DNA of 64,000 nucleotides from assembly GCF_002878395.1 (NCBI RefSeq), contig NC_061115.1, positions 157,965,160-158,029,159 of the forward strand, in the 5' to 3' direction. The DNA is from Capsicum annuum (Eukaryota; Streptophyta; Magnoliopsida; Solanales; Solanaceae). Made by a program: the position numbers and the translations under genes. The notes beneath the pieces are model-generated. The model had not been told where the DNA came from and ran no database searches. It was given only the letters and a program-made list of their open reading frames with translations. How positions within the stretch are numbered: position 1 is the stretch's first letter; each line of letters starts with the position of its first letter. Positions 1-12,003 of the stretch are shown here, one piece after another.

Positions 1-1108
1 AGCTTAGTTAGGACTCTTTTTTTTCCCTCTTTTATTTTCAAATTCAAATTATTAATATTTTTTAATACAAAATTTTATTACAACACTTAATAATATTGTC
101 CTAAAAATTTCTACGTGACCTAACAATAGCTTGCGACGTGACGACTCCTTGTGCTCCATCCTCTGCTTTATAATATATATATAGATTACTGGTAAGTTAA
201 GAGAGATTTAAAAGAAAGTTTATTAGCATAGATTTTAGTGAAAGTTACAAATAAGATGAAGAGGAACAATAATAAAAAAATTATTTAAAATTTTATTTTA
301 GCTTCTCTTTTTCTCTTATTGATATTCTTTATCTTAATTAAATAAATTTAGTATTTAAATAATGTGAGATAATTAACTATAAGGTTAAGTCAAGTGGCAC
401 ATTAAAATAAAATAATTGTTAATTGATATTCTATAATAATTATTCAAATTACAGCTTTGTTACTGCGATATTATTTTAATTTCAAAATCAAATAAGAAAC
501 GTGTTGCTAAGAAATTAAAATATTTGTAATTTATCATATAAGAAATAATTATATAACAATGATTATTCATGATTTCGTCACAATTGAGTAAGGAAATCAA
601 GCAATCATACCAAGGATATTAATTAAGAAAATAATCAATTAACAATTATAGTGACACTTATATATAGAAAATATTATTATAATCAAATATCCATTTCAAA
701 ATTTAAAAATATATTTCATATAAAGAATATAATATATATATGAAATATGAATCTTAGAATCTTATTCAAATATAAATTATTTTTTTAATAAACTGATATG
801 AGTTTTGAATTTGAATTAAAATGAAAATTTGACTCTTATATATACTCCTTCAATAACACATCATTAGTGTTCAACTTTCTTCTTTTCTTTTTAGTTATTG
901 ATCATTAACTTTATTTTAATTTCTCAAGTTCTTCACTATTAATATGTACAATTATGATTGTCGATATTTTTCTAAACATTATCATTGATTTTTTTCATGA
1001 ATTTCAGGTTTCAAATATCAACTTTTCATGGAGTAACATATCAAAACATGTTGATGAAATGTTATCACTAATTTCAAGTACGAGGAGGTTGAACATTGTA
1101 TTCATAGA
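1..1108. other. AT-rich intergenic spacer
   Basis: Very AT-rich DNA with stop codons in all frames and no recognisable coding domain, RNA gene or element terminus. It is the left flank of the target site into which element C inserted. The same kind of DNA resumes at 28335-28472 and 29846-30440, so these pieces were probably contiguous before the insertions. Confidence 0.7.
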
Positions 1109-1113
1109 GTAAT
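1109..1113. repeat. Target-site duplication of element C (left copy)
   Basis: GTAAT lies immediately before the left LTR of C and is matched by GTAAT at 28330-28334, directly after the right LTR. Exact 5-bp agreement over 27 kb strongly supports one original insertion event. Confidence 0.9.
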
Positions 1114-3357
1114 TGTCACGACCCGAATTAGGGCCTGATCATGACGGATATCTCAAGTTCGCCGTGTACTCGAGACCACCCCTTTGCCTAGCTAAACAGA
1201 ATACAATTCAGCTAACAATAGATGAATTCCGAACATATAACAAGATAAGCTGAGTTCCGAACATTTAACAAGATAGGCACGTTAGAAAGGAATTCAAGAA
1301 TTTCAACAACATCCCAATCCACAGTAATTCACGAAGCCTCTAAACAAACCAAAACCAATCTAAGTCGAGATATGTCCCCGATGATACCCAAAAGAATCCA
1401 ACAGAAATAGTCTAAGACGTAAGTGAAATAAGACTTCAAAATGATAACCCTTCCAGAAAATGGAAGCTCATCACTTCAAAGATGACTGCTGATAACCCAA
1501 AAATCCTATAATTGCGCAGGAAAAGTAGAAGTATCTCCATTCCCTGCATCGTGTAGGGATACAACATTCGGAGATGGTTAGCAGGGTAAGCGCTAGCATG
1601 TATCTCAGGATAAGGTTAAAGTAATGCTAGTCCAAAATCCCGTTCAAACTCAAAGTACACGTTCAAATTCATGCATGCACACATATATATAAGATGCTGG
1701 GATGAGGAACAGGGTTTAGCATGAAAGTAAAACATTAGATTGGGTTGTGTAGCTTAACCATCATAATAGTAACCACGGGCTATATGGGCCCTATCTTTCA
1801 TCCCCTGGTTGGGCCCCAGTGCGTATAGCCGCACGAACCGAAGAATAATCATAAACATATATGCACAGGGGACTTAAACCTCCCAGTCATATATAAACAT
1901 TAAGGGTGACTCGAACACTTGTTCATTTAGACTCCCACGTCGGCAAACATGGTTTCCGTATTAGCCCTCTCGGGACCTCCACTTTCACCGCAAACTACAT
2001 AACCTTTAAGGCCAATTAAAATATTTAGAACATAACACATTCATTAATAAAAGGAGTCATTCATTTAGGTCATATCAAGTGGTATCGTCATACTGACTAT
2101 AGCTTGCAAACCATGTCATTATGCTAAATCAAACAATTTGCCAATTGGGACTTTAACCCACTAGCCAAGAAGATTCCAACATTCCAAGTAGGAACCAAAC
2201 CATTTAGCCAAGTGGGACTCTAACCCCTTAACCAATATGAATCCAAATGTCCAAATCGGAACCAAATCATCTAGCTAAGCTGGACTCTAACCCCTCGGCT
2301 AATAGAACTTTAAAATTTCAAGTTAAAATCATTCCATGGCCCTCAAGACCTTTCCAAAACAATCTTTAGACAATTATGCAAGGCATTAGTTTAAAGTAGT
2401 AGGCAAAGACAAGTGATTTTCCATATTCCAAAATCAATCATGCAAGTGGGTTGAGATTCTTATCAATTTTAATACCAAAAAATTCAATTATTTGGGGGAA
2501 TCCACAATTTCCATTCCATCACCATGCCCATGCACCCCAATGGGTTTATAGCCATCAATCTAAAGCATAACTAATCCATAAGACAATGGGAAAAACATTT
2601 AAACAATCATTATCTAAAACCCTCAACCCATTATTCAAAACCCTCATAAAAATCACGTTAATACCAAATCAATTAATGCCATAATTTAAAACACAAGTTT
2701 AGGGAGATAGACATATGCCTTAATCACCAAGAAATTTTGAGAAGAAATCAGCCTTGAGTCCCTAGATGAATAAACTCTTGCAACCCTAGCTTTGTCTTTG
2801 AATGGGGAATTCAAGAGAAGAAAGGAGAGTAATTATTTGAGTAATGAGAAGTTATGGGTCCCTTAGGGTATTTTAGGTCGTGGGTCCCTATTAGGGAAAG
2901 AGAAAAATATCAAAAGTGTCCTTACTAAAATTACAGAGAATTGTCGATAGTCGTTACAAGTCACTTTACGACTCGTGATAACTCCTTACGAGTTGTCACC
3001 ATGACTTGTGGTGCAACTAGAATCTCAAGGTACCCACACTGGTTTGACTATGAGTCGTACCCTAAGAATTATAGTTGGACCTTATGACTCATAAGATCTA
3101 ATTGTAGTCTAGATAGTAACTCAGGGACCTACCTCATTGGTGACCCTCGACTCACACCTTACAACTCAAAAAGAGTTTTAATGACTCATGAGTCTAATCG
3201 TACTCAAAATAGACATCTTGGGAAACCTTACTGGTAATCTTACGATTGGGGTCCTACGAGCCATAGTGACACCTTATGACTAATAAGGTAAGTCGTAGTT
3301 AGGGCAGTAAGCCCAAAATCAAGGAATTTTCCAAGGACAAAAATTTGGGGTATGACA
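1114..3357 (-). repeat. 3' LTR of element C
   Basis: Plus-strand edges are TGTCACGACCC on the left and GGGTATGACA on the right, so the LTR runs TGTCATACCC to CGTGACA on the minus strand. It aligns over its whole length with 8425-10353 plus 27873-28329. The part nearest the LTR start (about 2940-3310) is full of short motifs such as TACGACTCGT and ACGAGTCGT, a near-palindromic family repeated many times. Confidence 0.9.
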
Positions 3358-3375
3358 TTCTCCCCCCCCTTCCCC
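3358..3375 (-). other. Polypurine tract of element C
   Basis: On the minus strand this is an uninterrupted G/A-rich run directly upstream of the 3' LTR, which is the expected position and composition of the plus-strand primer for reverse transcription. Confidence 0.8.
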
Positions 3376-3539
3376 GAGATCATTCATCCCCGAATGATCA
3401 ATCAAGGCACCTATTTGCATGATTTAACATAGAACACAACTACAATATCCTTTAACAAAGACATAAAACAAAAAATATTAAGAAATACACATATCTTAAG
3501 CACGATTATCCAAAACGGGAAACAAGAATGAATATTTGG

Positions 3540-3960
3540 ACTTTATGTCCTCTTAATTTTTCCAAGTAGCTTCTTCGACCTTATGGTTCCTCCATAGAAC
3601 CTTCACAGAAGCCACATCCTTAGTCCTTAAACAAAGGAATTTCCTATCCAAAATCTTAAATGGGACTTTCTCATAAGACAAGGAATCCAAAACACCAATA
3701 CTCTCCTAGGGAACAACCAAGGAAGGATCACCCACACACTTTATCAATATAGAAACATAAAACATTAGATGGATAGAACCCAAACTCGAAGGAAACTCCA
3801 ACTCATAAGCCACATTTCCCACTCTCCTCAAAATAAAGTAGGGGCCAACATATCGGGGACTAAACTTCCCCTTATTTCCAAACATCATCACCCTGTTCAC
3901 AGGAGACACCTTCAAGAACACCCAATCACCAAAATCAAATTCCAACTCTCTTTGCCTCAC
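3540..3960 (-). pseudogene. Element C integrase C-terminal domain and chromodomain
   Basis: The minus strand from 3960 encodes the typical integrase tail of plant chromoviruses: a stretch with FDFGDWVFLKVSP, then GKFSPRYVGPYFILRRVG, then a VAYELEFP block. After a short broken linker the frame near 3540-3705 reads as a chromodomain, with LSYEKVPFKILDRK, VASVKVLWRNH and VEEATW. Chromodomains of this kind are thought to guide insertion by binding chromatin marks. A stop follows soon after the VEEATW motif. It sits between the integrase core and the 3' untranslated part and is the last segment of the polyprotein. It is a pseudogene because the upstream polyprotein is broken many times. Confidence 0.85.
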
Positions 3961-4080
3961 ATCCGCTTAGGACTTTTGGTGACTTTGGGCGGTCATAATC
4001 CTATCCTGAATCACCTTCACCTTCTCCATAGATTGGTGAACAAAATCAAGACCAAACAATCGAGTCTCACTAACTTTGAA

Positions 4081-4575
4081 CTACCCAATAAGAGACATAC
4101 ACCACCTACCATACAAAGCCTCGAATGGGGCCATCAGAATATTTAAGTAATAGCTATTATTATACACAAACTCTTTGAGAGGTAAATGATCAACCCAACT
4201 ACCACTAAAGACAATAACACAGGACCTTAGCATGTCTTTCAAAGTCTGAATAGTCCTCTTGGCTTGTCCATCCATCTGCGGGTGGAACGGAGTGTTAAGG
4301 TTTACCTTAGTCCCCAAACCTCTCTGAAAAGAATGCCAAAGGTGAGAAGAGAACTACATACCTCAATTAGATATAACAGAAATAGGCTCACCATGCAACT
4401 TGACGATCTCCGAAATGAAAATCTTAGCATAATCCTCTACAGAATAATTTGTCCTCACTGCAAAAAGTGAGCGGACTTAGCGATCCTATCAACGATGACC
4501 CAAATTGAATCAAACTGACATAGAGAAAGAGTAAGACTAGTATCAAAGTCCATATTAATCACTTCCTATTTTCAC
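4081..4575 (-). pseudogene. Element C integrase catalytic core
   Basis: Reading on the minus strand, the region around 4480-4570 contains NMDFDTSL followed by SIWVIVDR and KSAHF, the first half of a retroviral-type rve integrase core with the first catalytic Asp. Frameshifts separate this from 4081-4317, which carries FHPQMDGQAKRTIQTLKDML and the EALYGRW ending. In this family the residue after GQA is the catalytic Glu. Here the codon at 4258-4260 gives Lys, so the DDE triad is lost. The enzyme would have inserted the cDNA copy into host DNA. Now inactive. Confidence 0.85.
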
Positions 4576-4639
4576 ATAGGCAACTCAATCTCTTGAGATA
4601 GACCAATAGGCCTCAAGTGCTCTACCTTCACTTGTTGAC

Positions 4640-4951
4640 AAACCATACACTTGGCCATAAAATTAGCCATGTCCCTCTTTATATTATTCCACCAATAGAT
4701 TATTTCAAGTCATGGTACATCTTTGTTGAACCAGGATGAACTGTATACCTTGACTCATGAGCCTCAGCCAAAATCCTCTCTGGCAGCCCATCAACATCGA
4801 GAACACACATCCTACCTTGGTACCTCAAGATACTATCACCATCAATCTCAAAAGACATCACCTTATGGTGACCCATATTATCCTCGATTTGCATTAAAAT
4901 ACGATCCAAAACCTGCTTCTCCTTCACCTCATCACTAATAGATGCCTTCAC
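4640..4951 (-). pseudogene. Element C integrase N-terminal zinc-binding region
   Basis: On the minus strand the segment starts after the RNase H tail, contains ILRYQGRMCVLD and then the two His of the HHCC zinc finger in HESRYTVHPGSTKMYHDLK. A stop follows. The next frame section continues with the Cys pair in CMVCQQVK near 4640-4650. This domain order (HHCC, then core, then chromodomain) is normal for Ty3 integrases. The internal stops show that it is not functional. Confidence 0.8.
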
Positions 4952-4959
4952 TACCTTTG

Positions 4960-5740
4960 AATAATCACACCTCTATCCTTAGAGTCTAAAAGCTAAACTT
5001 TAATATTAGCCAAATGATGAATATCCTTCACCAACCCTTGCTTTTCCTCTTCCACATGCAACAAACTACCCATAGACAACTTGTTAAGAGCATCAACAAC
5101 CATGTTAACCTTACCAGGGTAATAATAAAGACTCATATCATAATCCTTGAGTAACTCAAGCTATCTTGTTTGTCTGAGATTCAAATCCTTCTGGTTGAAC
5201 ACCTACTGCAAGCTCTTATGATCTGAATATATGTCGACATGAACTCCACATAAGTAATGGCGCCAAATTGTCAAAGCAAAAACTATAGCCAATAATTCCC
5301 AATCATGAGTTGGATAGTTCTTCTTATGCACCTTAAGCTGCCTAGAAGCATATGCCACAACCCCACCATGCTTCATCAAAATACAACCTAGTCCCATACG
5401 AGATGCATCACAAATAAACAACAAAACCATCAGTATTCTCGAGTAGGGTCAAAATCGAAGCCGAAGTCAACTTATCCTTCAACTTCTCAGAACTACCCTC
5501 ACAAGCATCGAATTAAAGGAACTTTACCTTCTTTTGAGTCAACTTAGTCAATGGGGCAACAATCGAAGAGAAAATCTCCACAAACCTCCTATAATACCCA
5601 GCTAAACCCAAGAAGCTCTGAATATCAGTTAGAGTTGTGGGTCTAGGCCACTTCTTAACCGTCTCAATTTTCTGTAAATCCACCATGACCACCTCAATAG
5701 AAACTACATGATCCAAGAAAGTAAATAAATTCAACCAGAA
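4960..5740 (-). pseudogene. Element C RT connection and RNase H domain
   Basis: Minus-strand frames at 5513-5734 encode the connection segment (a KKWPRPTTLTDIQSFLGLAG-like block and YYRRFVE), and 5203-5430 encodes RNase H with the catalytic-region motifs [33 protein letters not shown] and YSDHKSLQ. The tail continues in a further frame as VVDALNKLSMGSL near 5060-5110. RNase H removes the RNA template during reverse transcription. At least one frameshift separates the two main blocks and several stops occur in the tail. Confidence 0.85.
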
Positions 5741-5784
5741 CTCACACTTTGAGACTTAGCATACAAACGCTGATTCTTAAGAGT

Positions 5785-6345
5785 CTACAACACTATACGG
5801 AGGTGATTGGCATAATCCTCCTCACACTTGGAGTATACCAAAATGTCATCAATAAATATAATGATGAATAAGTCCAAAAACTGATGGAATACCTGGGTCA
5901 TAAAACCCATAAATATCATTAGGGCATTAGTCAATCCAAAATATATAATCAAGAACTCATAGTGGCCATACTGGGAACAAAAAATAGTCTTAGGGATATC
6001 CACCTCCCTAATCTTTATCTGATGATACCCAGATCGAAGATCAATTTTAGAAAAGTACTTAGCATTCTGAAGCTGGTCAAATAGGTCATCGATCCTAGGA
6101 AGAGGATACTTATTCTTCACTATCACCTTATTCAACTGCCGATAGTCTATACACATTCAAAGGGAACCATCCTTTTTATGCAAGAAAAACACATGAGCAC
6201 CACATAGGGAAATACTCGAGCAAATAAAACCCTTATCAAGAAGATATTTTAACTGCTCCTTAAGTTCTTTCAACTCAGTCGGAGCCATTTTGTAGGGAGA
6301 TACAGATAGGATAGGTATCCAAAAGAAGGTCAATCCCAAAGTCTA
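5785..6345 (-). pseudogene. Element C reverse transcriptase
   Basis: The two minus-strand pieces 6157-6339 and 5785-6156 are in the same frame and separated by a single TGA. The first carries the entry region ([20 protein letters not shown], then HKKDGSL). The second starts [10 protein letters not shown], then has [13 protein letters not shown] (motif A with the first catalytic Asp), FGLTNA and [10 protein letters not shown] at 5827-5856 (the FxDD active site). Catalytic residues are still present here, unlike the integrase, but the TGA between the pieces (an Arg position in relatives, consistent with CGA to TGA decay) and frameshifts on both sides make this a pseudogene. Confidence 0.9.
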
Positions 6346-6479
6346 TTTTCCTATTGGGAGAAATACCTTAAATATCATCAAGAAACACTTTGGGAAACAC
6401 ATTGACTACAAGGACAGATTGCAAAGAAGGGCCCTCAAAATTTGAATCCTTAACCTAAACTAGATGATATAGATACCCT

Positions 6480-6890
6480 TTAGAAATTAATTTTTGAGCT
6501 CGAAGGTACGAAAATAAACATTCCCTTAGGTACTAGGGAAATACCTTTCCACTCAATCACCATTTCATTTGAGAATTGGAAACTGACCCTTCGAGTCCTA
6601 CAATTAAGAGATGTATAGCATAAATGGAGCCATCCATCCTCAAAATAACATCAAAGTCTAACATATCCAGCTCTATCAGATCCACCAATGTCTCCTTACC
6701 ACAGATAGTTCCACACAACCCCTTTAAACTTTTTTAGCCATAATAGAGTCACCCACCAGGGTAGACACAGAGAAGGAGTCAGAAATACACTCAAGATCAA
6801 AACTAAAATGAATAACCATATAAGGGGTTATATAAAAAAGAGGCGACCCCGAATCAAGCAAGCAATACACCTCACAAGAGAAGAGCCGTA
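6480..6890 (-). pseudogene. Element C aspartic protease remnant
   Basis: On the minus strand, about 6760-6890 encodes VFTITLRLFSCE, then LLDSGSPLFYITPYM, which carries the D-S-G active-site triad of retroviral-type aspartic proteases, followed by SFSVSTLVGDS. A stop and frame change follow, then LVDLIELDMLDFDVIL can be read in another frame near 6640-6690. This protease would have cut the polyprotein. It lies in the expected place between the zinc knuckle of gag and reverse transcriptase. Confidence 0.75.
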
Positions 6891-6894
6891 ACGT

Positions 6895-8215
6895 AATAGT
6901 GAAAACATCAGGAGATACCTCAAATTTCTAGTAGGTGTTAAAAATATAAAGACGGTTCCAACCAGTGCCAGAGCCAAAGGTAGCACCCTTTTGTGCAGAA
7001 GCTGGAGAAGTATTTCTCCCATAGCAATCTTAGCTGAAGGACAATCCCACTGTATATGACTAAGATGACCATACCTAAAACACCAATTCATCCTCTCATG
7101 CCGATAAATCTGCAAGGATGATATAACGGAGCTGACTAAGCTCCACTGTCCTGAGATTGGGCAACTTGTGCCTTGAACCCACTGTTAGTCTGAAATTGAT
7201 GATCACCAGATGTCTTTGGATATGGAGAAATAGCCATAGAATAAAAACCATAATTTTCCCACATTTTCTTAGACCACTGCCTGCCATCTCTACTACTATT
7301 TTGCTGGCCTCCACCTTGCTCAGAATACTTGAATTTCTTACTCTGCCTTTCCCCTATTTGATCTTACTTCTTCTTCTCATCCCCCACTTATTTCATGTGC
7401 ACCACTAGACTGGAGATATACTTATCATTATTCAGCATTGTAGCCTTGCATTCGAACACCAAGTCCCGAGACAAGACTGAAGCAAACTTTCTCATCCTAG
7501 TCCCCATGCTAGATACTAGCTCAGAAGTATAGTGAGACAACTGATGAAATTTCAGAGCATACTCCCCCACACTCATCTTGCCCTATTTCAAATTCACAAA
7601 CTCATCAATCCTCACCTCCCTCAACTCTTAAGGGAAGAAAAGATCAAGAAAAGCACCAGAGAAGTCACCCCATATAGATAGTTCAGCATCATCTTCTTTC
7701 AGTTGTTCCCACTCTTCATACCACTAATCTGTAATATCCTCCAACTGATATGCGGCGAACTCCACACCCTCAGAGTCAAAAGAATGCATCAACCTTAATA
7801 TCTTCTTCATCTCATCAACAAACCCTTGAGGATCCTTTTTAACCTTAGAGCTAGTAAAGGTTGGGGGATTCAGCCTCATTAATTGTCCAACCCTAGTGAC
7901 CTCAGAAGATGAAGCCATGTAACTAACATGATCAGGTTAATGAGACTGATAAGTCACCAACTGAGTCAGAAGATGAATAGATTGCTTGAACTCAACATTG
8001 GAAATATCTCCTTAGGGTGGTGGGGCATGATCATCATCAATCTGAGAAGCTCGAGGATGACTGGTAGGGATCGGTGAAACTCCACAAGAGGAAGTACAAT
8101 TAGGAGATGGGACCCTGGACTAGGTCTGTACTCCGTAAGTAAGATGAGTTCCATCCATATTGTCCTCAGATGAGATAGAAGAGGTTCTGCGAGCATCAGA
8201 TCTCTGGGGAGGCAT
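6895..8215 (-). pseudogene. Element C gag (capsid and zinc knuckle)
   Basis: The likely start is the ATG whose complement lies at 8213-8215, opening MPPQRSDARR. The same frame, with several stops, carries the capsid core (LMRLNPPTFTSSKVKKDPQG, FVDEMKKILRLMH, then FAAYQLEDI) at 7724-7918 and MSVGEYALKFHQLSHY at 7388-7576. In a shifted frame at 6828-7115 a CCHC zinc knuckle is recognisable as CFRYGHLSHIQWDC, with the second Cys replaced by Tyr. Gag would form the virus-like particle and bind the RNA. It is the first gene after the primer site. Confidence 0.85.
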
Positions 8216-8408
8216 GATTTGAAATGCGAACAAATAAATTAGAGGAGTTTTTAAAACCTTAGACTCTATAACTTTAAATAGACCACAAGAAAGAAAAATA
8301 TTCCTAATTGCCCCATAGCCTCTCTCTTATAAGTGTGGCATGATACACACTCATAAACGAGACTCTACTTAACACAACTTTGTGGATACCCAATTGACCA
8401 TAAATCTA

Positions 8409-8422
8409 GACTCTGATACTAA
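8409..8422 (-). other. Primer-binding site of element C
   Basis: On the minus strand this reads TTAGTATCAGAGTC, close to the TGGTATCAGAGC consensus that pairs with the 3' end of initiator-Met tRNA. It sits two bases inside the 5' LTR border, as expected. Confidence 0.8.
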
Positions 8423-8424
8423 CT

Positions 8425-10353
8425 TTTTATGACCCAAACTAGGGTCTGGCTGTGATGAGTATCTCAAGTCCACCATGGATCGGAGACCACCCCCTTTTCC
8501 TAGACAAATAGAACACAATACAGATGGCAGCAAATAAATTTCAAACACATAACAAGATAAGTTCAGTTTCAAACATATAACAAGATAGAAAACTCAGAAA
8601 GAAAATTAAGAATTTCAACAACATCCCAATTTACAGTAATCCATAAAGCCTCTAACAGACCAAAACCAATCTAAGTCAGGACATGCCCCCAACGATAGCC
8701 AAAATAATACAATAGAAACAGTATAAGACACAAGTGAAACAATACTTCAAAGTTATAACCCTTCTAAAAAATAGAAGCTCACCATTTTAAAGCTGACCGC
8801 TGACAACCTAAAAATCTTAGCACTGTAAAAAAAGTAGAAATATCTCTATTTCCTGCATCATGGGGGGATATAATATTTGGAAATAGTTAGCGGGGTGAGC
8901 ATTAACATGTAACTCGGGATAAGGATAAAGTAATACCAGTCCAAAATCCCATTCAAACTCAATGTACATGTTCATATTCATTCATTCATACATATATATA
9001 TATATAAGAAGCTGGGATGGGAAATAAGGTTTAGCATGAAAGTAAAACATTATCCTGGGTTGTGTAGCTTAACTGTCATAATAGTACCCATGGGCTATAT
9101 GGGCCCCAACTTTCACCCCCTAGTTGAGCCCCAGTGCGTGTAGCCGCATGAATCAGAGAATAATCATAAACATACATGCACAGGGGGCTTAAAACTCTCG
9201 ATTATATATCAACATCAAGGGTGACTAGCACACTCGGCCATCTAGACCCCCAAGTCGATAAATGTGGTTTCCAGTATTAGTCCTTTCGGGACCTCTGATT
9301 TCACGGTGAACTACATAAAACCCTTTAATCCCAATTAAAACATTTAGAACATAACCCATTCATTAATTCAAGGAGTAATTCACTTAGGCAATATGAAGCG
9401 GTATCCTTATACCGACTATAGCTTGTAAGCACATGTCATTATATCAAATTAAACAATTTTCCAATTGGGACTTTAACCTACTAGCCAACAAGACTCCAAA
9501 GTTCCAAGTAGAAACAAACCATTTAGACAATTAGGACTCTAACGCCTTAGCTAATAGGAATCCAACTGTACAAATCCTAGCTATATCATCTAGCTAAGCG
9601 AGACTCTAACCCCTCCTCTAATAGGACTTCAAAATTTTATGTTAAAACTAATCCATGGTCCTCAAGACCTTTTTAAAACCATTTTTAGACAATTATGCAA
9701 GGCATTAGTTTAAACTAGTAGTCAAAGACAAATGATTTTCCATATTTCGAAACCAATTATGCAAGTGGGTTGAGATTCTTATCAATTTTAATACCAAAAA
9801 ATTCAATTAATTAGAGGAATCCACAATCCCCATTCCATCACTATGTCCATGCACCCCAATGGGTTTACAACCATTAATCCAAAGCATAACTAATCCATAA
9901 GACCATGGGAAAAATATTTAAACAATCATTATCCAAAACCCTCAATCCATCATTCAAAACCCTCATCAAAATCATGTGAATACCAAATCAATTCATGCCA
10001 TTATTTAAAAAACAAGTTTAGGGAGAGAGATACATGCCTTAATCACCAAGTAATTTGGAGAATAAATCACACTTGAGCCCCTAAATGACCAAATATTTGA
10101 AACCTTAGCTTTGTATTTAAATGAGGAATTTGCGAGCAGAGAGGAGAGAAATTATATGAGTAATGAGAAGTTATGAGGTCCCTTAGGGTATTTTCGATCG
10201 TGGGTCCCTATTGGGAAAAGAGGAAAATATCCAAAGTGCCTATACCAAAATTATAGAGAACTATCGCCTGTCATTACGAGTTACTTTATGACTCATGTTG
10301 ACTGCTTATGAGTCATCACCATGACTCGTGGTGTAACTAAAATCTCAGGGCAC
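8425..10353 (-). repeat. 5' LTR of element C, inner part (split by element A)
   Basis: Aligns continuously with the left LTR from 1114 to about 3030, then breaks after CAGGGCAC at the point where element A begins. The remainder of the LTR resumes at 27868. Differences from the left LTR are frequent, often C-to-T or G-to-A, which fits an old insertion and methylation decay. Confidence 0.9.
10349..10353. repeat. Target-site duplication of element A (left copy)
   Basis: GGCAC at the left junction is repeated exactly at 27868-27872 after the right end of A. The left LTR of C shows the single uninterrupted version of this site near 3029-3033 in diverged form. Confidence 0.85.
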
Positions 10354-10555
10354 AGATAAATGGTAAAGTTACAACTCATTACATCCAAGTTCGTGCACAA
10401 TACTATGATTTAATGATATGAATGAGACAATTTTGAGATTTAAATGCACTAATTCCCATATTTTATAGGTCAACAGATGATAAGAAGAAAAAAGTAAAGT
10501 GAGCTAAAAAAGGATCAAAAGGGGAAGAGAACTGCAAAATCTTGAAAAGTCTGAG
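10354..10555 (+). repeat. 5' LTR of element A, first part
   Basis: Matches the first 200 bases of the right LTR of A (from 25081), including a run around ACTATGATTTAATGATATGA. It breaks where element B starts and continues at 17162. Confidence 0.85.
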
Positions 10556-11989
10556 TGATAACGCTCAACTCACTCCCATATTTGAGGGGTGAGGCAGTCG
10601 TTGTCAAGTAACCCATTGTAAATTGGGGTCGAATCTCAAGGAGTGAATGCTATAGACTTTCAACTTATGGGTACTCAAGTTACTATAAGATTACCTGGAA
10701 TGCTAATGGAAACAACATGTATAAGTAAATGGGGGGGATTTGTCAAAAATTCTTCACACAAACTTTAAACAGTACGGAGTGAATGCTATCTTTGATCTAA
10801 ATTCAAGGTTTGGAAGAAATATTGGGATTATGTCTCCTTAGAGGTAACGTATAAGGGATAATATTGGTTTATCAAGGGATTAAGTTATTAAGTAATAGAC
10901 AGGCTGGGTCAAATGTCATTGAGGTTAATCTTTCAAGAAAACCACAACGATTTCACCCATTGGCTCTCTCGATCACCTAATAAGTGTGGATTTTATGTAG
11001 CCACCCAAAACCTCAACCAAGCATCCCTATTTATAGGATCATGCTCTTGACATGATTTAAACTTCCTAAACTCTTATTTCTAAGATTGCAAAGGGTAGTA
11101 AACCATAGAATTAGTTGTTCACCATTGCCTTGTCCCCCAATAACCCTCTTTCGAGGATGTTATGGGTTACCTAATATTAACTTAAGTTCCTCTTACGAGG
11201 ATGACAAAGGGTCTCTAGAGCTTGAAGTTTTCACCCATCAAACTCATTTGGAAATTTGAGTTTTCACCCATCAAATGCCAACTCATAAGCTCAAGCAATG
11301 GTGAAATCCATACTCAACAAATAAAATCCATGCAAACACAATAATACCCATACATAATTACACACTAATACAACATAATCCCAAGACTAAATTACATAGC
11401 TACTTATGAAGAAAGTAAAGAGAGATATACCATGTGGGTCAACCAAAGCATTCATTCTTTAGCAAGAAATTAAGAAATTTTAGTCTCCAAAGTTGATTAC
11501 ACACTTGACCAATTAGGGTTTCAAGCTTATAATTCAAAACTATATTATAAGACAAGCCATTCCCCAAATAAGAAAGGGTTTTTCCTTATATATGATTTGG
11601 GATTCATCCATGACATTTTACAATTTTACCTTTGGGACAGTTCCCACTGATCCGCAATCGCATATATTTAACTGTGACTGTGCCTGCTTGACCGTAGTTA
11701 GATTCCACGAATGCGTTGCTCTAACCATCTTAACTGACCGTGACCGCAGCTAGAGGACCGCAGTTGCAGTAACTGGGGCAGATGCAATCCAGGTCTTCAG
11801 CTGCACTCTTCTATGCTTTCTCTTTTTTATTTTCAGCTCCAATCCACATCTTTTGACCTCCTTATCTTTTTACCTGCATCGAGTGGATGTTACTACATCT
11901 AACCATAAGTTTGTCTCATTTATGCATTCAAATCAAGGCATTGTACACGAATAATGAGTATGAATGAGTGGTAAAAATATTACTCATCA
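10556..11989 (-). repeat. 3' LTR of element B
   Basis: Begins TGATAACGCT and ends ATTACTCATCA on the plus strand and aligns end to end with 15730-17161. By eye about ten differences are seen in the first 115 aligned bases. A cluster of degenerate CG-palindrome motifs lies at about 11650-11790. Confidence 0.9.
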
Positions 11990-12003
11990 ACACCCCGAAC
12001 TTA
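11990..12003 (-). other. Polypurine tract of element B
   Basis: Minus strand TAAGTTCGGGGTGT directly upstream of the 3' LTR, equivalent to the AAGTTGGGGGTGT of element A at 25068-25080. Confidence 0.75.

Noticed and set aside
3769..4146. Open frame of 125 codons on the plus strand
   Set aside because: Shadow of the integrase of C, which is clear on the minus strand.
8409..8422. tRNA-like text (CTCTGATACTA) considered as a tRNA gene fragment, likewise at 29403 and 36567
   Set aside because: Only 12-14 bases agree with the tRNA 3' end, always next to an LTR: these are primer-binding sites.
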